Source: Paenibacillus doosanensis
Lineage (GTDB): Bacteria > Bacillota > Bacilli > Paenibacillales > NBRC-103111
Direction: 5' to 3'
Assembly (NCBI RefSeq): GCF_025060755.1
Contig: NZ_JANYUY010000003.1
Span: 205,874-269,873 of the forward strand
DNA length: 64,000 nt
The translations under genes were made by a program, and so were the position numbers. The number at the start of each line of letters is the position of its first letter. The first letter of the stretch is position 1. The notes beneath the pieces are model-generated. The model searched no databases, was not told the origin of the DNA, and saw only the letters and a list, made by a program, of their open reading frames with translations. Of this stretch, positions 44,065 through 54,700 are shown one piece after another.

Positions 44065-44600
44065 GCGGTATTAGCTCTTTACGGTCATCCCCCTGTCTTG
44101 GGCAGGGAGGCTGGCGGATGTTCGCAATGGATAAGGGAAGCGCTCTTAAAAGCGGAACCCGCGGCAAAATTGGGGGATTTTTTTACTTCCCTTTTCATGC
44201 TCAATCCATTATACTATCTCTTATTACTTGGTCATAAGATATAGTAACATCCACCTCGGAAGAGCGGCTTCGTCTTAACGCGAGTGACGGAATACTTGAG
44301 CCTCGGACGGGACGACAGCACAGCCGTATTGGTTTTCTGGCGAAAACTTTATATACAAGCCCCAAGGCCTTTAACGGCTGGGCGAACTGAGCGCGGAATG
44401 AAAAAAAGAGATGGCGGAGGAGCGTCCGTCCCTATTGACCACATTGGAATGTTAACCGTTCTTTGCAGCGATAAAGCGGCGTTAAACAGCATTCTGATCG
44501 GCGAGTAAATCACTCTCTAAACGCGGTCGCTCCTCTTCGGAAAACCTCGGTAGAGGGTTATCTCATAAATATATAAATGATCACAGGATACATACTAAGT
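44065..44600. other. Long gap upstream of fapR
   Basis: No recognised gene in about 540 bases. A possible 36-codon frame (44398-44508, MKKRDGGGASVPIDHIGML..) has no good ribosome binding site. CGGAGGAGCG (44415-44424) is nearly complementary to CGCTCCTCTTCG (44528-44539), so the stretch could form a large hairpin. A hairpin AACCTC-GGTA-GAGGGTT lies near 44543-44560. TACTAA at 44593-44598 could be a FapR half-site; a full operator is not visible. Confidence 0.4.
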
Positions 44601-44607
44601 AAAGGTG

Positions 44608-45213
44608 GTGCTCGATATCGAACGCCTTCCTAAACGTCAGCGTCAGCAGCAGTTGGCCAAAGCGATTGAAGACAACCCTTTTATAACCGACGACGAATTG
44701 ATGCGCTTGTTTCAGGTCAGCATACAAACGATCAGGCTGGATCGGCTGGAGCTCGGCATACCCGAACTGCGGGAGAGAATCAAGCTGATGGCGGAGCAAT
44801 CGTACGATCAGGTGCGCTCGCTGCCGCTGCATGAAGTCATCGGCGACGTGATCGACCTGCAGCTCGACAAGAGCGGTATCTCCATGTTTGAAATTCGCGA
44901 GGAGCATGTTTTCTCCAGAACGAAGATTGCTCGCGGACACCATATTTTCTCGCAAGCCAACTCTTTGGCCGTTGCTTTGATCAACGATCAAATCGCCTTA
45001 ACCGCGGCGGCGGACATCCGATTCGTGCGTCCGGTCAAGCTTGGCGAGAAATGCGTAGCCAAGGCCTACGTCCGTTCCATATCTAAAGGCAAGGCCAAGG
45101 TAGAGGTTTTTACTTACATTGGAGAAGAAGTCGTTTTCCAAGGAAATTTCATCATATATCATTCAACTAGAGATCGTTCGGAGGGAGGAGAGCCTGATGC
45201 GGATAGCGATTGA
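44608..45213 (+). CDS. fapR: FapR, malonyl-CoA-responsive repressor of lipid synthesis
   Basis: Represses fatty acid and phospholipid genes; malonyl-CoA releases it. N-terminal HTH ([33 protein letters not shown]) and C-terminal hot-dog domain ([47 protein letters not shown]). The start is unclear: GTG 44605 and GTG 44608 lie within the AAAGGTGG ribosome binding site, whereas in-frame ATC 44617 is 8 bases after it and begins IERLPKRQR, where other FapR proteins have MER. ATC may be the real start. plsX overlaps the end by 17 bases. Confidence 0.94.
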   Translation: MLDIERLPKRQRQQQLAKAIEDNPFITDDELMRLFQVSIQTIRLDRLELGIPELRERIKLMAEQSYDQVRSLPLHEVIGDVIDLQLDKSGISMFEIREEHVFSRTKIARGHHIFSQANSLAVALINDQIALTAAADIRFVRPVKLGEKCVAKAYVRSISKGKAKVEVFTYIGEEVVFQGNFIIYHSTRDRSEGGEPDADSD

Positions 45214-46195
45214 TGCAATGGGTGGAGACCATGCCCCCGATGTCGTGGTAACAGGAGCGGTCGAAGCGGCGCGCGAGTGGGAAGACACTACGATTGTGCT
45301 GGTAGGGGATTCCGCCAAAATCGATGCGCTGCTAGGGAAAGACAAGCCGGCCAACGTGATCGTTCGGCATGCGAGCGAAGTGATTGAGTCGGACGACGAG
45401 CCGGTGAAGGCGGTTAGAAGGAAAAAGGATGCCTCGATGGTGGTGGCGGGGCGCATGGTGAAAGACAGGGAAGCCGATGCCATGATAACGGCTGGCAACA
45501 CCGGAGCGCTGATGACGATGGGCGTGCTGGTGATCGGGCGTATCAAAGGAATTACCCGGCCTGCGTTGGCGCCGATGATTCCTACATTGAACGGCACCGG
45601 AATGCTGGCTCTCGATCTGGGGGCGAACATGGATTCCAGTCCCGAAGAGCTGGTTCAATACGCGATTATGGGCAGCATTTACCGCAATAAAGTGCATGGG
45701 GTTCATCAGCCGAAAGTCGGGCTGCTCAATGTAGGAACCGAAACGATGAAGGGAAACGAGCTGACCAAAGCGGCCTATCCAATGCTAGAGCAGGCGCCGG
45801 TTCATTTTATCGGAAACGTGGAATCCAGGGACGTGCTTAACGGGCCGTGCGACGTGATGGTTTGCGACGGCTTCGCCGGCAATATTATGCTCAAAGCGTT
45901 GGAAGGGGCGGCTTCCACCATTTTCTCCGCGTTGAAGACGGAGCTGACGAGAAGCTTCATGACCAAGCTGGCCGCCGTGATTCTGAAGCCGGGATTAATG
46001 AAATTCCGCCGTTCCTTCGATTACAGCGAGCACGGGGCGGCTCCGCTTCTGGGCGTGGACGGGCTTATCCTTAAAAGCCACGGATCATCCAACGCCGTCG
46101 CCATCAAAAATGCCGTTCGTCAAGCCCGTATCGCAGTGAAAAATGAACTGGTGCGCAGTATATCTACGGAATTTAGTAACGGGAGCGAGATGTGA
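45197..46195 (+). CDS. plsX: Phosphate acyltransferase PlsX
   Basis: Makes acyl-phosphate from acyl-ACP for phosphatidic acid synthesis. 332 residues; [14 protein letters not shown] start, [18 protein letters not shown] and [15 protein letters not shown] are family marks. ATG 45197 with GGAGGAG upstream. It overlaps both fapR (17 bases) and fabH (GTGA, 4 bases), so the three are translationally coupled. It also links to the fakA/fakB pair at 19588-22244, whose acyl-phosphate product joins the same pathway. Confidence 0.96.
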   Translation: MRIAIDAMGGDHAPDVVVTGAVEAAREWEDTTIVLVGDSAKIDALLGKDKPANVIVRHASEVIESDDEPVKAVRRKKDASMVVAGRMVKDREADAMITAGNTGALMTMGVLVIGRIKGITRPALAPMIPTLNGTGMLALDLGANMDSSPEELVQYAIMGSIYRNKVHGVHQPKVGLLNVGTETMKGNELTKAAYPMLEQAPVHFIGNVESRDVLNGPCDVMVCDGFAGNIMLKALEGAASTIFSALKTELTRSFMTKLAAVILKPGLMKFRRSFDYSEHGAAPLLGVDGLILKSHGSSNAVAIKNAVRQARIAVKNELVRSISTEFSNGSEM

Positions 46196-47184
46196 CTATG
46201 AGTTTACTACCGGTAGGCATTATCGGAACTGGAAAATACGTACCCGACCGGGTATTGACCAATCGCGATTTGGAAAAAATGGTCGAGACCAACGACGAAT
46301 GGATCGTCACCCGAACCGGCATTCGTGAACGCCGTCTGGTCAGCGCGGAGCAGGCGTCCTCCGATCTTGCCTATGAAGCGTCGCTCAAGGCGCTTGATGC
46401 GGCGGGAATCAGCCCCGAGCAGCTCGATTTGATCATTGTAGCGACGATTACGCCCGATATGGCGTTTCCATCTACCGCCTGCATTTTGCAGGAAAAGCTG
46501 GGAGCGAAGAAAGCGGCCGCTTTCGACTTGTCCGCCGCTTGCTCAGGTTTTATCTACGGTTTAGCCAATGCTTCCAATTTCATTGCAGTCGGTACTTATA
46601 AACATGCGCTTGTCGTAGGCGCGGAATGCTTATCGAAAATTACGGATTATACGGACCGCAATACTTGCATTTTGTTCGGCGACGGGGCCGGTGCGGTCGT
46701 GCTTGGCCAAGTGCCGGAAGGCCGCGGCTTCCGGTCGTTCGAGTTAGGGGCCGACGGGGGCGGCGGCGAGCTGCTGCGCATCCGCGGCGGCGGATCGCGG
46801 TGTCCTGTTTCTCCGGAGAGCATCGAAGGCAAGCAGCATTTCATCTATATGGCGGGCAGCGAGGTGTTCAAATTCGCCGTGCGCATTATGGGCAGCGCGG
46901 CGGAGGAAGCTCTGCGCAAAGCCGGCATCGAGAAGAAGGATATCGATCTGCTGGTGCCGCACCAGGCTAACATACGCATCATCCAATCGGCGTTGAATCG
47001 TTTGGAGCTAAGCGAAGACAAATGTATGATCAATCTGGATAAATACGGCAATGTCTCCGCAGCCTCGATTCCGATCGCGCTGGCGGAAGCGGTAGAACAG
47101 GGCAGAGTGAACGAGGGCGATCACATCGTGCTGGTCGGTTTCGGCGGCGGCCTGACTTGGGGCGCATCTGTCATCGTCTGGTAA
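46192..47184 (+). CDS. fabH: Beta-ketoacyl-ACP synthase III
   Basis: Starts each fatty acid by condensing an acyl-CoA primer with malonyl-ACP. The Cys-His-Asn triad is visible: Cys117 in LSAACSGF, His257 in LVPHQAN and Asn287 in KYGNVSAAS. GTG 46192 overlaps the plsX stop in GTGA and has GGAG 6 bases upstream; ATG 46198 is the alternative. Branched-chain primers are usual in this group but cannot be read from sequence. Confidence 0.96.
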   Translation: MTMSLLPVGIIGTGKYVPDRVLTNRDLEKMVETNDEWIVTRTGIRERRLVSAEQASSDLAYEASLKALDAAGISPEQLDLIIVATITPDMAFPSTACILQEKLGAKKAAAFDLSAACSGFIYGLANASNFIAVGTYKHALVVGAECLSKITDYTDRNTCILFGDGAGAVVLGQVPEGRGFRSFELGADGGGGELLRIRGGGSRCPVSPESIEGKQHFIYMAGSEVFKFAVRIMGSAAEEALRKAGIEKKDIDLLVPHQANIRIIQSALNRLELSEDKCMINLDKYGNVSAASIPIALAEAVEQGRVNEGDHIVLVGFGGGLTWGASVIVW

Positions 47185-47298
47185 GCATCGACGTTTTATA
47201 AATGCAAGCTTACGTCTGGCATAAAAGATACGGCGCAAGTTCTCCCGGATATTCCGCTTCGGCATGACGGGAGAGCTTCGCGGGAGGAGTTGTCGAAT

Positions 47299-48225
47299 AT
47301 GGGAAAAGTGGCATTCGTATTTCCCGGCCAAGGCGCGCAAGCCGTTGGCATGGGAAAGGACATCTATGAATCCGATCCCGCGGCGAAAAGCATTTTTGAC
47401 CGCGCGGACGCAGCTTTGGGCTATGCGTTGTCATCCATCATCTTCGAGGGACCGGATACGGAGCTAAAGATTACATATCATACGCAGCCGGCGTTGTTAA
47501 CCGCCAGCGTAGCGTTCCTTGAATTGTTCAAGAACAAAGGAATCCGGCCCGATTATGTAGCGGGACATAGCCTTGGAGAATACAGCGCGCTGGTCGCGGC
47601 GGGCGTGCTGAGCTTTGAAGACGCGGTGCGCACGGTTCGCGCTCGCGGAGAATTTATGGAGCAGGCGGTGCCGAGCGGGCAAGGTGCGATGGCTGCGGTG
47701 CTCGGCGGAGAGCGCGAAGCGCTTCGGCAATTGTGCGAGGACGTATCCCGGGAAGTCGGCGTAGTGGAGCTGGCCAATATGAACTGTCCGGGACAAATCG
47801 TTATCTCGGGCAGCAAAGAAGGCGTGCAAGCGATCGTGGAACGAGGCAAAGAAATCGGAGCCAAGCGGGTCATCCCGCTCGAGGTGAGCGGTCCTTTCCA
47901 TTCTTCCTTGATGAAATCGGCTTCAGAGCGTCTCGCAGACGTTCTGGCGGGCATTCCGATGGAAAATGCGGCTGTTCCTGTCGTCGCTAACGTTACCGCG
48001 CGTCCCGTACAGCAGCCGGACGAAATACGTCAGCTGCTCGTCGACCAGGTTCATTCTTCCGTCCTTTGGGAGGACAGCGTGGCTTGGCTGATCGCGCAAG
48101 GCGTCGATGTTTTCGTTGAAATCGGCTCCGGTACGGTGCTGGCGGGTCTTATTAAAAAAATCGACCGCTCGGTAAAAGTATACTCCATCAACAGCAAAGA
48201 AGCTCTTGAGCAGTTCGCGCTGTAA
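47299..48225 (+). CDS. fabD: Malonyl-CoA:ACP transacylase
   Basis: Loads malonate onto acyl carrier protein. A 308-residue product with FVFPGQGAQ, the nucleophile in GHSLGEYSALVAAG and the catalytic His in GPFHSSLM. ATG 47299 is chosen because GGAGGAG (47283-47289) is 9 bases upstream; TTG 47290 touches it. The 110-base gap after fabH shows no clear terminator. Confidence 0.96.
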   Translation: MGKVAFVFPGQGAQAVGMGKDIYESDPAAKSIFDRADAALGYALSSIIFEGPDTELKITYHTQPALLTASVAFLELFKNKGIRPDYVAGHSLGEYSALVAAGVLSFEDAVRTVRARGEFMEQAVPSGQGAMAAVLGGEREALRQLCEDVSREVGVVELANMNCPGQIVISGSKEGVQAIVERGKEIGAKRVIPLEVSGPFHSSLMKSASERLADVLAGIPMENAAVPVVANVTARPVQQPDEIRQLLVDQVHSSVLWEDSVAWLIAQGVDVFVEIGSGTVLAGLIKKIDRSVKVYSINSKEALEQFAL

Positions 48226-48265
48226 ACCGCTTCAAACGAATCATATATGCTAGGGAGGGAATTCG

Positions 48266-49006
48266 ATGTTGACAGGAAGAACAGCCCTTGTGACGGGAGC
48301 ATCCCGGGGCATCGGGCGCGCTATTGCGCTTGTTTTGGCCGAGGCGGGAGCCGACGTGGCGGTCAACTATGCCGGCAGCGAAGCTGCGGCGGCCGACGTG
48401 GTGAGCCGGATCGAAGCTATGGGACGCAAGGCGTTCAAAATAAAAGCCGACGTGAGTTCCTCTCAGGAAGTCGACGATATGTTTAAGCAGGTGCTGGAGC
48501 ATTTCGGCAAGCTGGACATTTTGGTGAATAATGCGGGCATCACGAGAGATAATTTGATTATGCGAATGAAGGAAGAGGAATTCGATCAGGTTATCGCCAC
48601 GAACTTGAAGGGCGTGTTCAACTGCGTGAAAGCTGCGACGCGTCCGATGATGAAGCAGCGCTATGGCCGGATCATTAATATCTCCTCCGTCGTAGGCGCG
48701 CTGGGCAATCCGGGACAAGCCAACTATGTCGCGGCCAAAGCCGGAGTGATCGGCATGACCAAAGCGACGGCCAAGGAGCTCGCTTCCCGCGGCATTACCG
48801 TGAACGCGGTGGCACCGGGCTTTATCGAGACGGATATGACCGACAAGCTGTCGGAAGACATGCGGTCGTCTCTGCTGCAGCAAATTCCTTTGGCTCGCCT
48901 CGGGCAGCCGGACGATATCGCCAAAGCGGTGCGGTTTCTCGCCTCGGATGACGCGTCCTACATGACCGGTCAAACGATTCATGTGGACGGCGGCATGTAC
49001 ATGTAA
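48266..49006 (+). CDS. fabG: 3-oxoacyl-ACP reductase
   Basis: NADPH-dependent reductase of the elongation cycle. Short-chain dehydrogenase with [14 protein letters not shown], the Ser-Tyr-Lys set (ISSVVG, YVAAK) and PGFIETDMT. 246 residues, normal length. AGGGAGGG lies before the ATG. It follows fabD by 40 bases. Confidence 0.97.
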   Translation: MLTGRTALVTGASRGIGRAIALVLAEAGADVAVNYAGSEAAAADVVSRIEAMGRKAFKIKADVSSSQEVDDMFKQVLEHFGKLDILVNNAGITRDNLIMRMKEEEFDQVIATNLKGVFNCVKAATRPMMKQRYGRIINISSVVGALGNPGQANYVAAKAGVIGMTKATAKELASRGITVNAVAPGFIETDMTDKLSEDMRSSLLQQIPLARLGQPDDIAKAVRFLASDDASYMTGQTIHVDGGMYM

Positions 49007-49130
49007 GGGTAACATTGTTTCCGGGCAAGACGCGCAAAAATTCGCAAAATTGTTTTTTTTCGCGAAGGATGCGCTTGCTCTGGCAATTTGTCCATAAGTT
49101 AAGTATAATACCAAGGAGGAGGTGAACCGG

Positions 49131-49364
49131 ATGTCCGATGTTTTAGATCGCGTGAAACGTATCGTCATCGATCGTCTTGGTGTAGAAGAGGCAGAAGTTA
49201 CCCTCGAAGCATCTTTTAAAGATGATTTAGGCGCTGATTCTCTAGATGTAGTAGAATTGGTCATGGAATTGGAAGATGAGTTTGATATGGAAATCTCTGA
49301 TGAAGATGCAGAGAAAATAACTACGGTAGGTCAAGTAGTTGAGTACATAAAATCTCATACTTAG
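49131..49364 (+). CDS. acpP: Acyl carrier protein
   Basis: A 77-residue acidic carrier; Ser in [12 protein letters not shown] takes the 4'-phosphopantetheine arm. ATG 49131 follows AGGAGGAGG; GTG 49122 is inside that site. TATAAT at 49105-49110 suggests its own promoter, though no good -35 is seen. It is followed by a hairpin. Confidence 0.97.
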   Translation: MSDVLDRVKRIVIDRLGVEEAEVTLEASFKDDLGADSLDVVELVMELEDEFDMEISDEDAEKITTVGQVVEYIKSHT

Positions 49365-49369
49365 TTGGT

Positions 49370-49404
49370 ATAAGTCCCGTTTTGTTCTTCTAGACGGGAC
49401 TTAT
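49370..49404 (+). terminator. Hairpin after acpP
   Basis: An 11-bp perfect stem (49370-49380 with 49394-49404) and a 13-base loop. No strong T-run follows (TCTCC), so it may stabilise the abundant acpP mRNA or give partial termination. Confidence 0.6.
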
Positions 49405-49512
49405 CTCCATTCAGCCTAAACGATATGCGGTCACTAAAAGAAGCTTGACTACGAATAAATACTATTGTGAGCATATACATAACTTTGTTATTTGAGATAG
49501 AGGTGGATTAGC

Positions 49513-50751
49513 GTGAAGCAACGAGTAGTCATAACAGGCATGGGCGTCATGACCTCCTTGGGGCATGATCTCGAAACATTCTGGGGCAACCTGATGGCGG
49601 GCAAATCCGGAGTAGGTAATATAGAACTGTTCGATGTAAGCGAATATCCGACGCGCATTGCCGCAGAAATTAAAGATTTCAATCCCGAGCAATATTTTGA
49701 TAAGAAAGAAGCACGGCGGATGGACCGCTTCGTGCAGTTTGCCGTCGCCGCGAGCTTGTCCGCTCTGCAGGATGCGGGATTAAACGTTAAGGAAGATACG
49801 GACCCTGAGCGCGTAGGCGTGTATGTCGGCTCCGGCATCGGCGGCTTGTCCACTTGGGAAGAGCAGCATAAGATTTTGCTGGAAAAAGGTCCGAAGCGGG
49901 TCAGTCCGTTCTTTATTCCGATGATGATCGCCAATATGGCTTCCGGCCAAATTTCGATGCTTACCGGAGCCAAAGGGCCGAACAGCACCGCGGTAACCGC
50001 TTGTGCGACAGGTACCCACTCCATCGGCGATTCGTTTAAAATGATCCAGCGCGGCGACGCGGACGTCATGATCTGCGGCGGAGCGGAAGCGACGATCAGC
50101 CCGACGGGCGTAGCCGGCTTCTGTGCGCTTCGCGCCATGTCCACGCGCAACGAGGAGCCTGAAAAAGCGAGCCGTCCGTTCGATGTGGACCGCGACGGAT
50201 TCGTTATGGGCGAAGGCTCTGGCATTCTCATTCTCGAATCGCTCGAGCATGCGCAAAAACGCGGAGCCCGCATTTACGGCGAAGTGATCGGCTACGGCAT
50301 GAGCGGAGACGCTTACCATATGACCGATCCCGATCCGGACGGCGCGGCGCGCTGTATGGCCAAGGCGATCAAAGACGCCGGCATTGCGCCGGAGGAAGTC
50401 GATTACATCAATGCCCACGGAACGTCGACGCCGGTCGGAGACCGTTCCGAAACGACGGCGATCAAGAAAGCGCTGGGCGATCATGCTTATAAAGTGGCGG
50501 TCAGCTCGACCAAGTCGATGACAGGCCATCTGCTCGGAGCCGCCGGCGGCGTCGAAGCGCTGATCTGCGGATTGACGCTGAAGCACGGTTACATTCCGCC
50601 GACGATTAATCTGGACAACCAGGACCCGGAATGCGATCTGGATTATGTGCCTAACACCGCCCGTCAGTCGGACGTAACCGTGGCGATGTCCAACTCTTTC
50701 GGTTTCGGCGGTCATAACGCAACGATTATTATGAGGAAATTCGAGCAATAA
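49513..50751 (+). CDS. fabF: Beta-ketoacyl-ACP synthase II
   Basis: Elongating condensing enzyme. A 412-residue protein with the Cys-His-His triad: [20 protein letters not shown] and [12 protein letters not shown], and GFGGHNATI at the end. GTG start behind AGAGGTGGAT. Located between acpP and rnc. Confidence 0.97.
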   Translation: MKQRVVITGMGVMTSLGHDLETFWGNLMAGKSGVGNIELFDVSEYPTRIAAEIKDFNPEQYFDKKEARRMDRFVQFAVAASLSALQDAGLNVKEDTDPERVGVYVGSGIGGLSTWEEQHKILLEKGPKRVSPFFIPMMIANMASGQISMLTGAKGPNSTAVTACATGTHSIGDSFKMIQRGDADVMICGGAEATISPTGVAGFCALRAMSTRNEEPEKASRPFDVDRDGFVMGEGSGILILESLEHAQKRGARIYGEVIGYGMSGDAYHMTDPDPDGAARCMAKAIKDAGIAPEEVDYINAHGTSTPVGDRSETTAIKKALGDHAYKVAVSSTKSMTGHLLGAAGGVEALICGLTLKHGYIPPTINLDNQDPECDLDYVPNTARQSDVTVAMSNSFGFGGHNATIIMRKFEQ

Positions 50752-50840
50752 CGATTTCCGGCAAGCGATGCGTGACAGCAATTGCCGCGCCGCGCTTGGC
50801 GATAATTTATGATACGGATGTCCGAGTAGGTGGTGAAAGC

Positions 50841-51539
50841 ATGCATCGAAACCTAAAGCAGCTGCAAGCGGCGCTCAATATTACGTTCCGCAAACCCGAG
50901 CTTCTACGGCAGGCGTTTACGCATTCCTCCTATGTGAATGAACATCGCGTCGGCAATTATAAGGATAACGAACGGTTGGAGTTTTTGGGCGATGCGGTGC
51001 TTGAACTGACCGTATCCGAATATTTGTTCGATACGTATCCCGAACGTTCTGAAGGGGAATTGACGAAGCTGAGGGCATCGATCGTATGCGAGCCTTCGCT
51101 CGTCGGCTTTGCCGAGGAGCTGGAATTTGGCTCTTACGTGCTCCTGGGCAAGGGCGAGGAGCTGACTGGCGGCCGTACCCGGCCTGCCTTGCTGGCTGAT
51201 GTGTTCGAATCGTTTATCGGAGCTTTGTACTTGGATCAAGGCTTGGAGGTAGTTAAAGCGTTTTTGCGCAAACACGTATTTCCGAATTTGCCTCATCAGG
51301 GAAAGCTGCTGACGGTCGATTTCAAGACGCATCTGCAGGAATATACGCAGCAGCATAATATGGGCGTATTGGAGTACAAGATCGTTGACGAACGCGGGCC
51401 TGCTCATGAACGCGAGTTTGTGGCTCAGGTTCATGTGAACGACACGCTGCTGGGGCAAGGCTCCGGCCGCTCCAAAAAGGAAGCGGAGCAGCATGCGGCG
51501 GCTCAGGCGTTGGAAGCGTTGAAGGTTCATATTCAATAA
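50841..51539 (+). CDS. rnc: Ribonuclease III
   Basis: Cuts double-stranded RNA in rRNA processing and mRNA decay. A 232-residue product with the signature [14 protein letters not shown], the metal-binding Glu in [13 protein letters not shown] and a C-terminal dsRBD ([26 protein letters not shown]). ATG 50841 follows GTAGGTGGTG; the frame is open 23 codons upstream. smc and ftsY follow in the usual order. Confidence 0.96.
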   Translation: MHRNLKQLQAALNITFRKPELLRQAFTHSSYVNEHRVGNYKDNERLEFLGDAVLELTVSEYLFDTYPERSEGELTKLRASIVCEPSLVGFAEELEFGSYVLLGKGEELTGGRTRPALLADVFESFIGALYLDQGLEVVKAFLRKHVFPNLPHQGKLLTVDFKTHLQEYTQQHNMGVLEYKIVDERGPAHEREFVAQVHVNDTLLGQGSGRSKKEAEQHAAAQALEALKVHIQ

Positions 51540-51560
51540 CGCGTTACAAGCAAGAGGGAT

Positions 51561-51597
51561 GCAGCGGGGCAGCTTACGGGTTGCCGCCGGTGCTTTT
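51561..51597 (+). terminator. Terminator after rnc
   Basis: An imperfect stem between 51561-51571 and 51583-51593 (one mismatch, one bulge) followed by TTTTTT. Confidence 0.55.
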
Positions 51598-51675
51598 TTC
51601 TTTGATTGGGGCATCGCCCGAGTTGTTTTTAAGCGAAGTCGAATGATGGACTTTATTCTATGAAAAGGGAATGTG

Positions 51676-51684
51676 TGGTACAAT
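51676..51684 (+). promoter_or_regulatory. Extended -10 element before smc
   Basis: TGG-TACAAT, an extended -10, 18 bases before the smc ATG; the -35 region is weak. Confidence 0.4.
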
Positions 51685-51701
51685 AGCGTTGAGGTGAGAC
51701 G

Positions 51702-54700
51702 ATGTTTTTAAAGCGTATTGAGCTGTCAGGTTTCAAATCGTTCGCCGATCGAACGGAGCTGGAATTCGTACAAGGAATTACAGCAGTAGTGGGTCCGAAT
51801 GGCAGCGGCAAAAGCAATATTTCCGACGGCATCCGGTGGGTGCTGGGGGAACAAAGCGCAAGAAGTCTGCGCGGCGGTAAAATGGAAGACATTATTTTCG
51901 CCGGCAGCGATGCGCGCAAAGCGGTCAATTATGGCGAAGTGTCGCTCACCCTTGATAATACGGATCAATCGTTGGCGCTTGAGTTCAACGAAGTGACGGT
52001 TACGCGCCGCGTTCATCGCAGCGGGGACAGCGAATATTATATTAACAAGCAAGCATGCCGGTTAAAGGACATCACGGAGCTGTTTATGGACACCGGTATC
52101 GGTAAGGAAGCCTATTCGATTATCGGACAAGGCCGGATCGAAGAAATTTTAAGCACCAAATCGGAGGATCGCCGGGGAATCTTCGAAGAGGCCTCGGGGA
52201 TTGTTAAATATAAATCCCGCAAGCGCGAGACGGAGAAGAAGCTGCAGGAAACCGAGCAAAACCTGCTGCGCATTCACGATTTGGTCGTCGAGCTGGAGGA
52301 TCAGATCGAGCCGCTTCGAATTCAATCGGAGAAGGCGATCCGCTACAAAGAGCTGAAGGAACAGCTGAAGAGCAGCGAGATCGCGATGTACGTGTACCAA
52401 ATCGAGCAAATCTACAGCTCTTGGACCGAGACGAACGCCAAAGTGGAGCAGTTGAAAAAAGAGCAGGTCGAGCTGTCGGCCGTAGTCGGACAACACGATG
52501 CTCACCTGGAAAAGCACCGCTGGGAAACGCGGCGTCTGGAGCAGGAGATCGAGGGGCTTCAGCAGCAGCTGCTGCAGATTAGCGAGGATTTCGAGAAATG
52601 CGAAGGACAAGGTGAAGTGCTCAAGGAACGCAAGAAAAACTATGCTTCCAATCAAGCCCAACTGCAGCAAGCGGTGTCTTCGCAAGAGCAGCGCATCGTT
52701 GAGAAGGACGCGGAGCTGACGCAGTACCGTGAAAAGATCAAGGCGCTTTCGGTGGAGCTGATCCAATTCCAGGCTAAATTAAAAGCCGAGGAGGACCGTC
52801 TACTGGGCGTCGCCGGAGGAATCAGCAGCGGAGAGGAAGATCGTCTGAAGGGCGAGCTGCTCGAAACGCTGAATCAGATGGCGAATGCGCGCAATGAAGT
52901 TCGTTATACGGAACAACAGCTGGAAGCTCTCTCCAAGCGGCTGGACAGGATCGGCGACGAGCATCGCAGGTGGAAAGATCAGCAGGAGGACATCGCCAAG
53001 AGGAAGCGGGAGCTGGAGAAGCGGTTGACGGATGTCATCGCCGAAATAACGGAGGCGCGCAACCAATATATCGAGCTTACGCAAGGGCTGAAGTCAAAGC
53101 AGCTGATGTCCGAGGAGTCGCAGTCTACCGTTCGCAAATGGGAACAGAAGCTGGATGCGCTGACTTCGCGCCGCGATACGATGCGCGAGATGGCAAACGA
53201 CTACGACGGCTTTATGCATGGCGTCAAAGAGGTGCTGAAGGCGAAGGACCGCCGCGATCTGCGCGGCATTCACGGCGCCGTGGCCGAGTTGGTCAAGGTG
53301 CCGGCCGATGTGGAGGTCGCGATGGAAACCGCTTTGGGCGGAGCGCTTCAGCACGTTGTCGTTGACAGCGAGGCAAACGGGCGCGAGGCGATCGCTTTTC
53401 TGAAGCGGCGTCAGCTCGGACGGGCGACGTTTCTGCCGCTCGACGTCATTCGCGGCCGCTCGATTCCGGAAGCGGAGAAACGCGCTATCGAAGGAATGGA
53501 AGGATTCGTCGGCATCGGCGCCGATTTGGTGAGGTATGACGAAACGTACCGCCAAATCGTCGGCAGCTTGCTCGGCAATGTCATTATTGCCAGCCAGTTG
53601 GAGGTAGCGAACCGTATCGCCGCAAGGGTGCAGTATCGCTACCGCGTCGTGACGCTGGAAGGCGATGTGGTCAACCCCGGCGGTTCGATGACCGGGGGCA
53701 GCCAGCAGAAGAAAACGACGAGCCTGCTCAGCCGCCAGCGGCAAATCGAGGAGATGGACAAGGAAATCGCCTTGTCCGAAACCCAGCTGAAGCAGCTGCG
53801 CACGAAAGCGGAGCAGGTGCGCAAGGAAATAGCGACGGAAACGCAGACGCTTGAGGAACTGCGTCAAGCGGGCGAGACGCTGCGGATCGAAGAGCAGCAA
53901 ATTCGCGCCCGACTGCAGCCGCTTGAAAATGAAGCGAAGCAGGTCGCAGACCAGCTCGCGCTGTACAACGAGGACGGCGACGCCCTCGACGCAGAGCGGC
54001 GCGATCTGACGGCTCGCCGTGAAGCCGCCCTTGAGTCGTTGGAGCGGCTGAAACAGGAGGAAGCGATCGTCCAGCAGGCGATCCGCGAGGCGGAGCTGGC
54101 CCGCAAGGCAGGGGAGCAGGCGAAGGAGGAGCTGCAGACGCAGCTGACCGACCTGAAGATCAAGGTCGCTTCGCAGTCGCAGGAGAAACAGTCGATGCAG
54201 GATCAGGAACGCAGGTTGTCCTCGGAGCTGAACGCTTTGAAGAACGAGCTTGATCTGAATCGCAGCTTGCTCCAGCAGCTTGAGCTGGATATGTCCAATC
54301 ATCAGCAGGAATCCGTTCTGCAGATCGAGCTGCTGAACACGCTCAAGCTGAAGAAGCAGCACTGCACCGAGCAGCTGGACCTGAAGCGGGCGGAGCGGGC
54401 CGGCTGGCTGTCCAAGCTGGAGCATGAGGAGAACAAAACGAGAGAAGAGCGCAATCAGCTGCGTCAGGTTGAGGAGCATCTGCATCAAACCGAGGTCCGG
54501 GTCAACCGGCTGGACGTAGAGCTGGAAAATCTGCTGAAGAAGCTGGCCGACGACTACGAGCTGAGCTTCGAGCTGGCCAAGGAGCGTTATCCGGTTCCGG
54601 AGGATGTGCTGGGCGCGCAAAATCTCGTTCGCGATTTGAAACGGGAAATTTCGTGGCTCGGAGAAGTCAACTTGGGCGCGATCGACGAGTTTGCCCGGGT

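Noticed and set aside
44398..44508. 36-codon frame upstream of fapR
   Set aside because: No convincing ribosome binding site or family; could not be supported as a gene.
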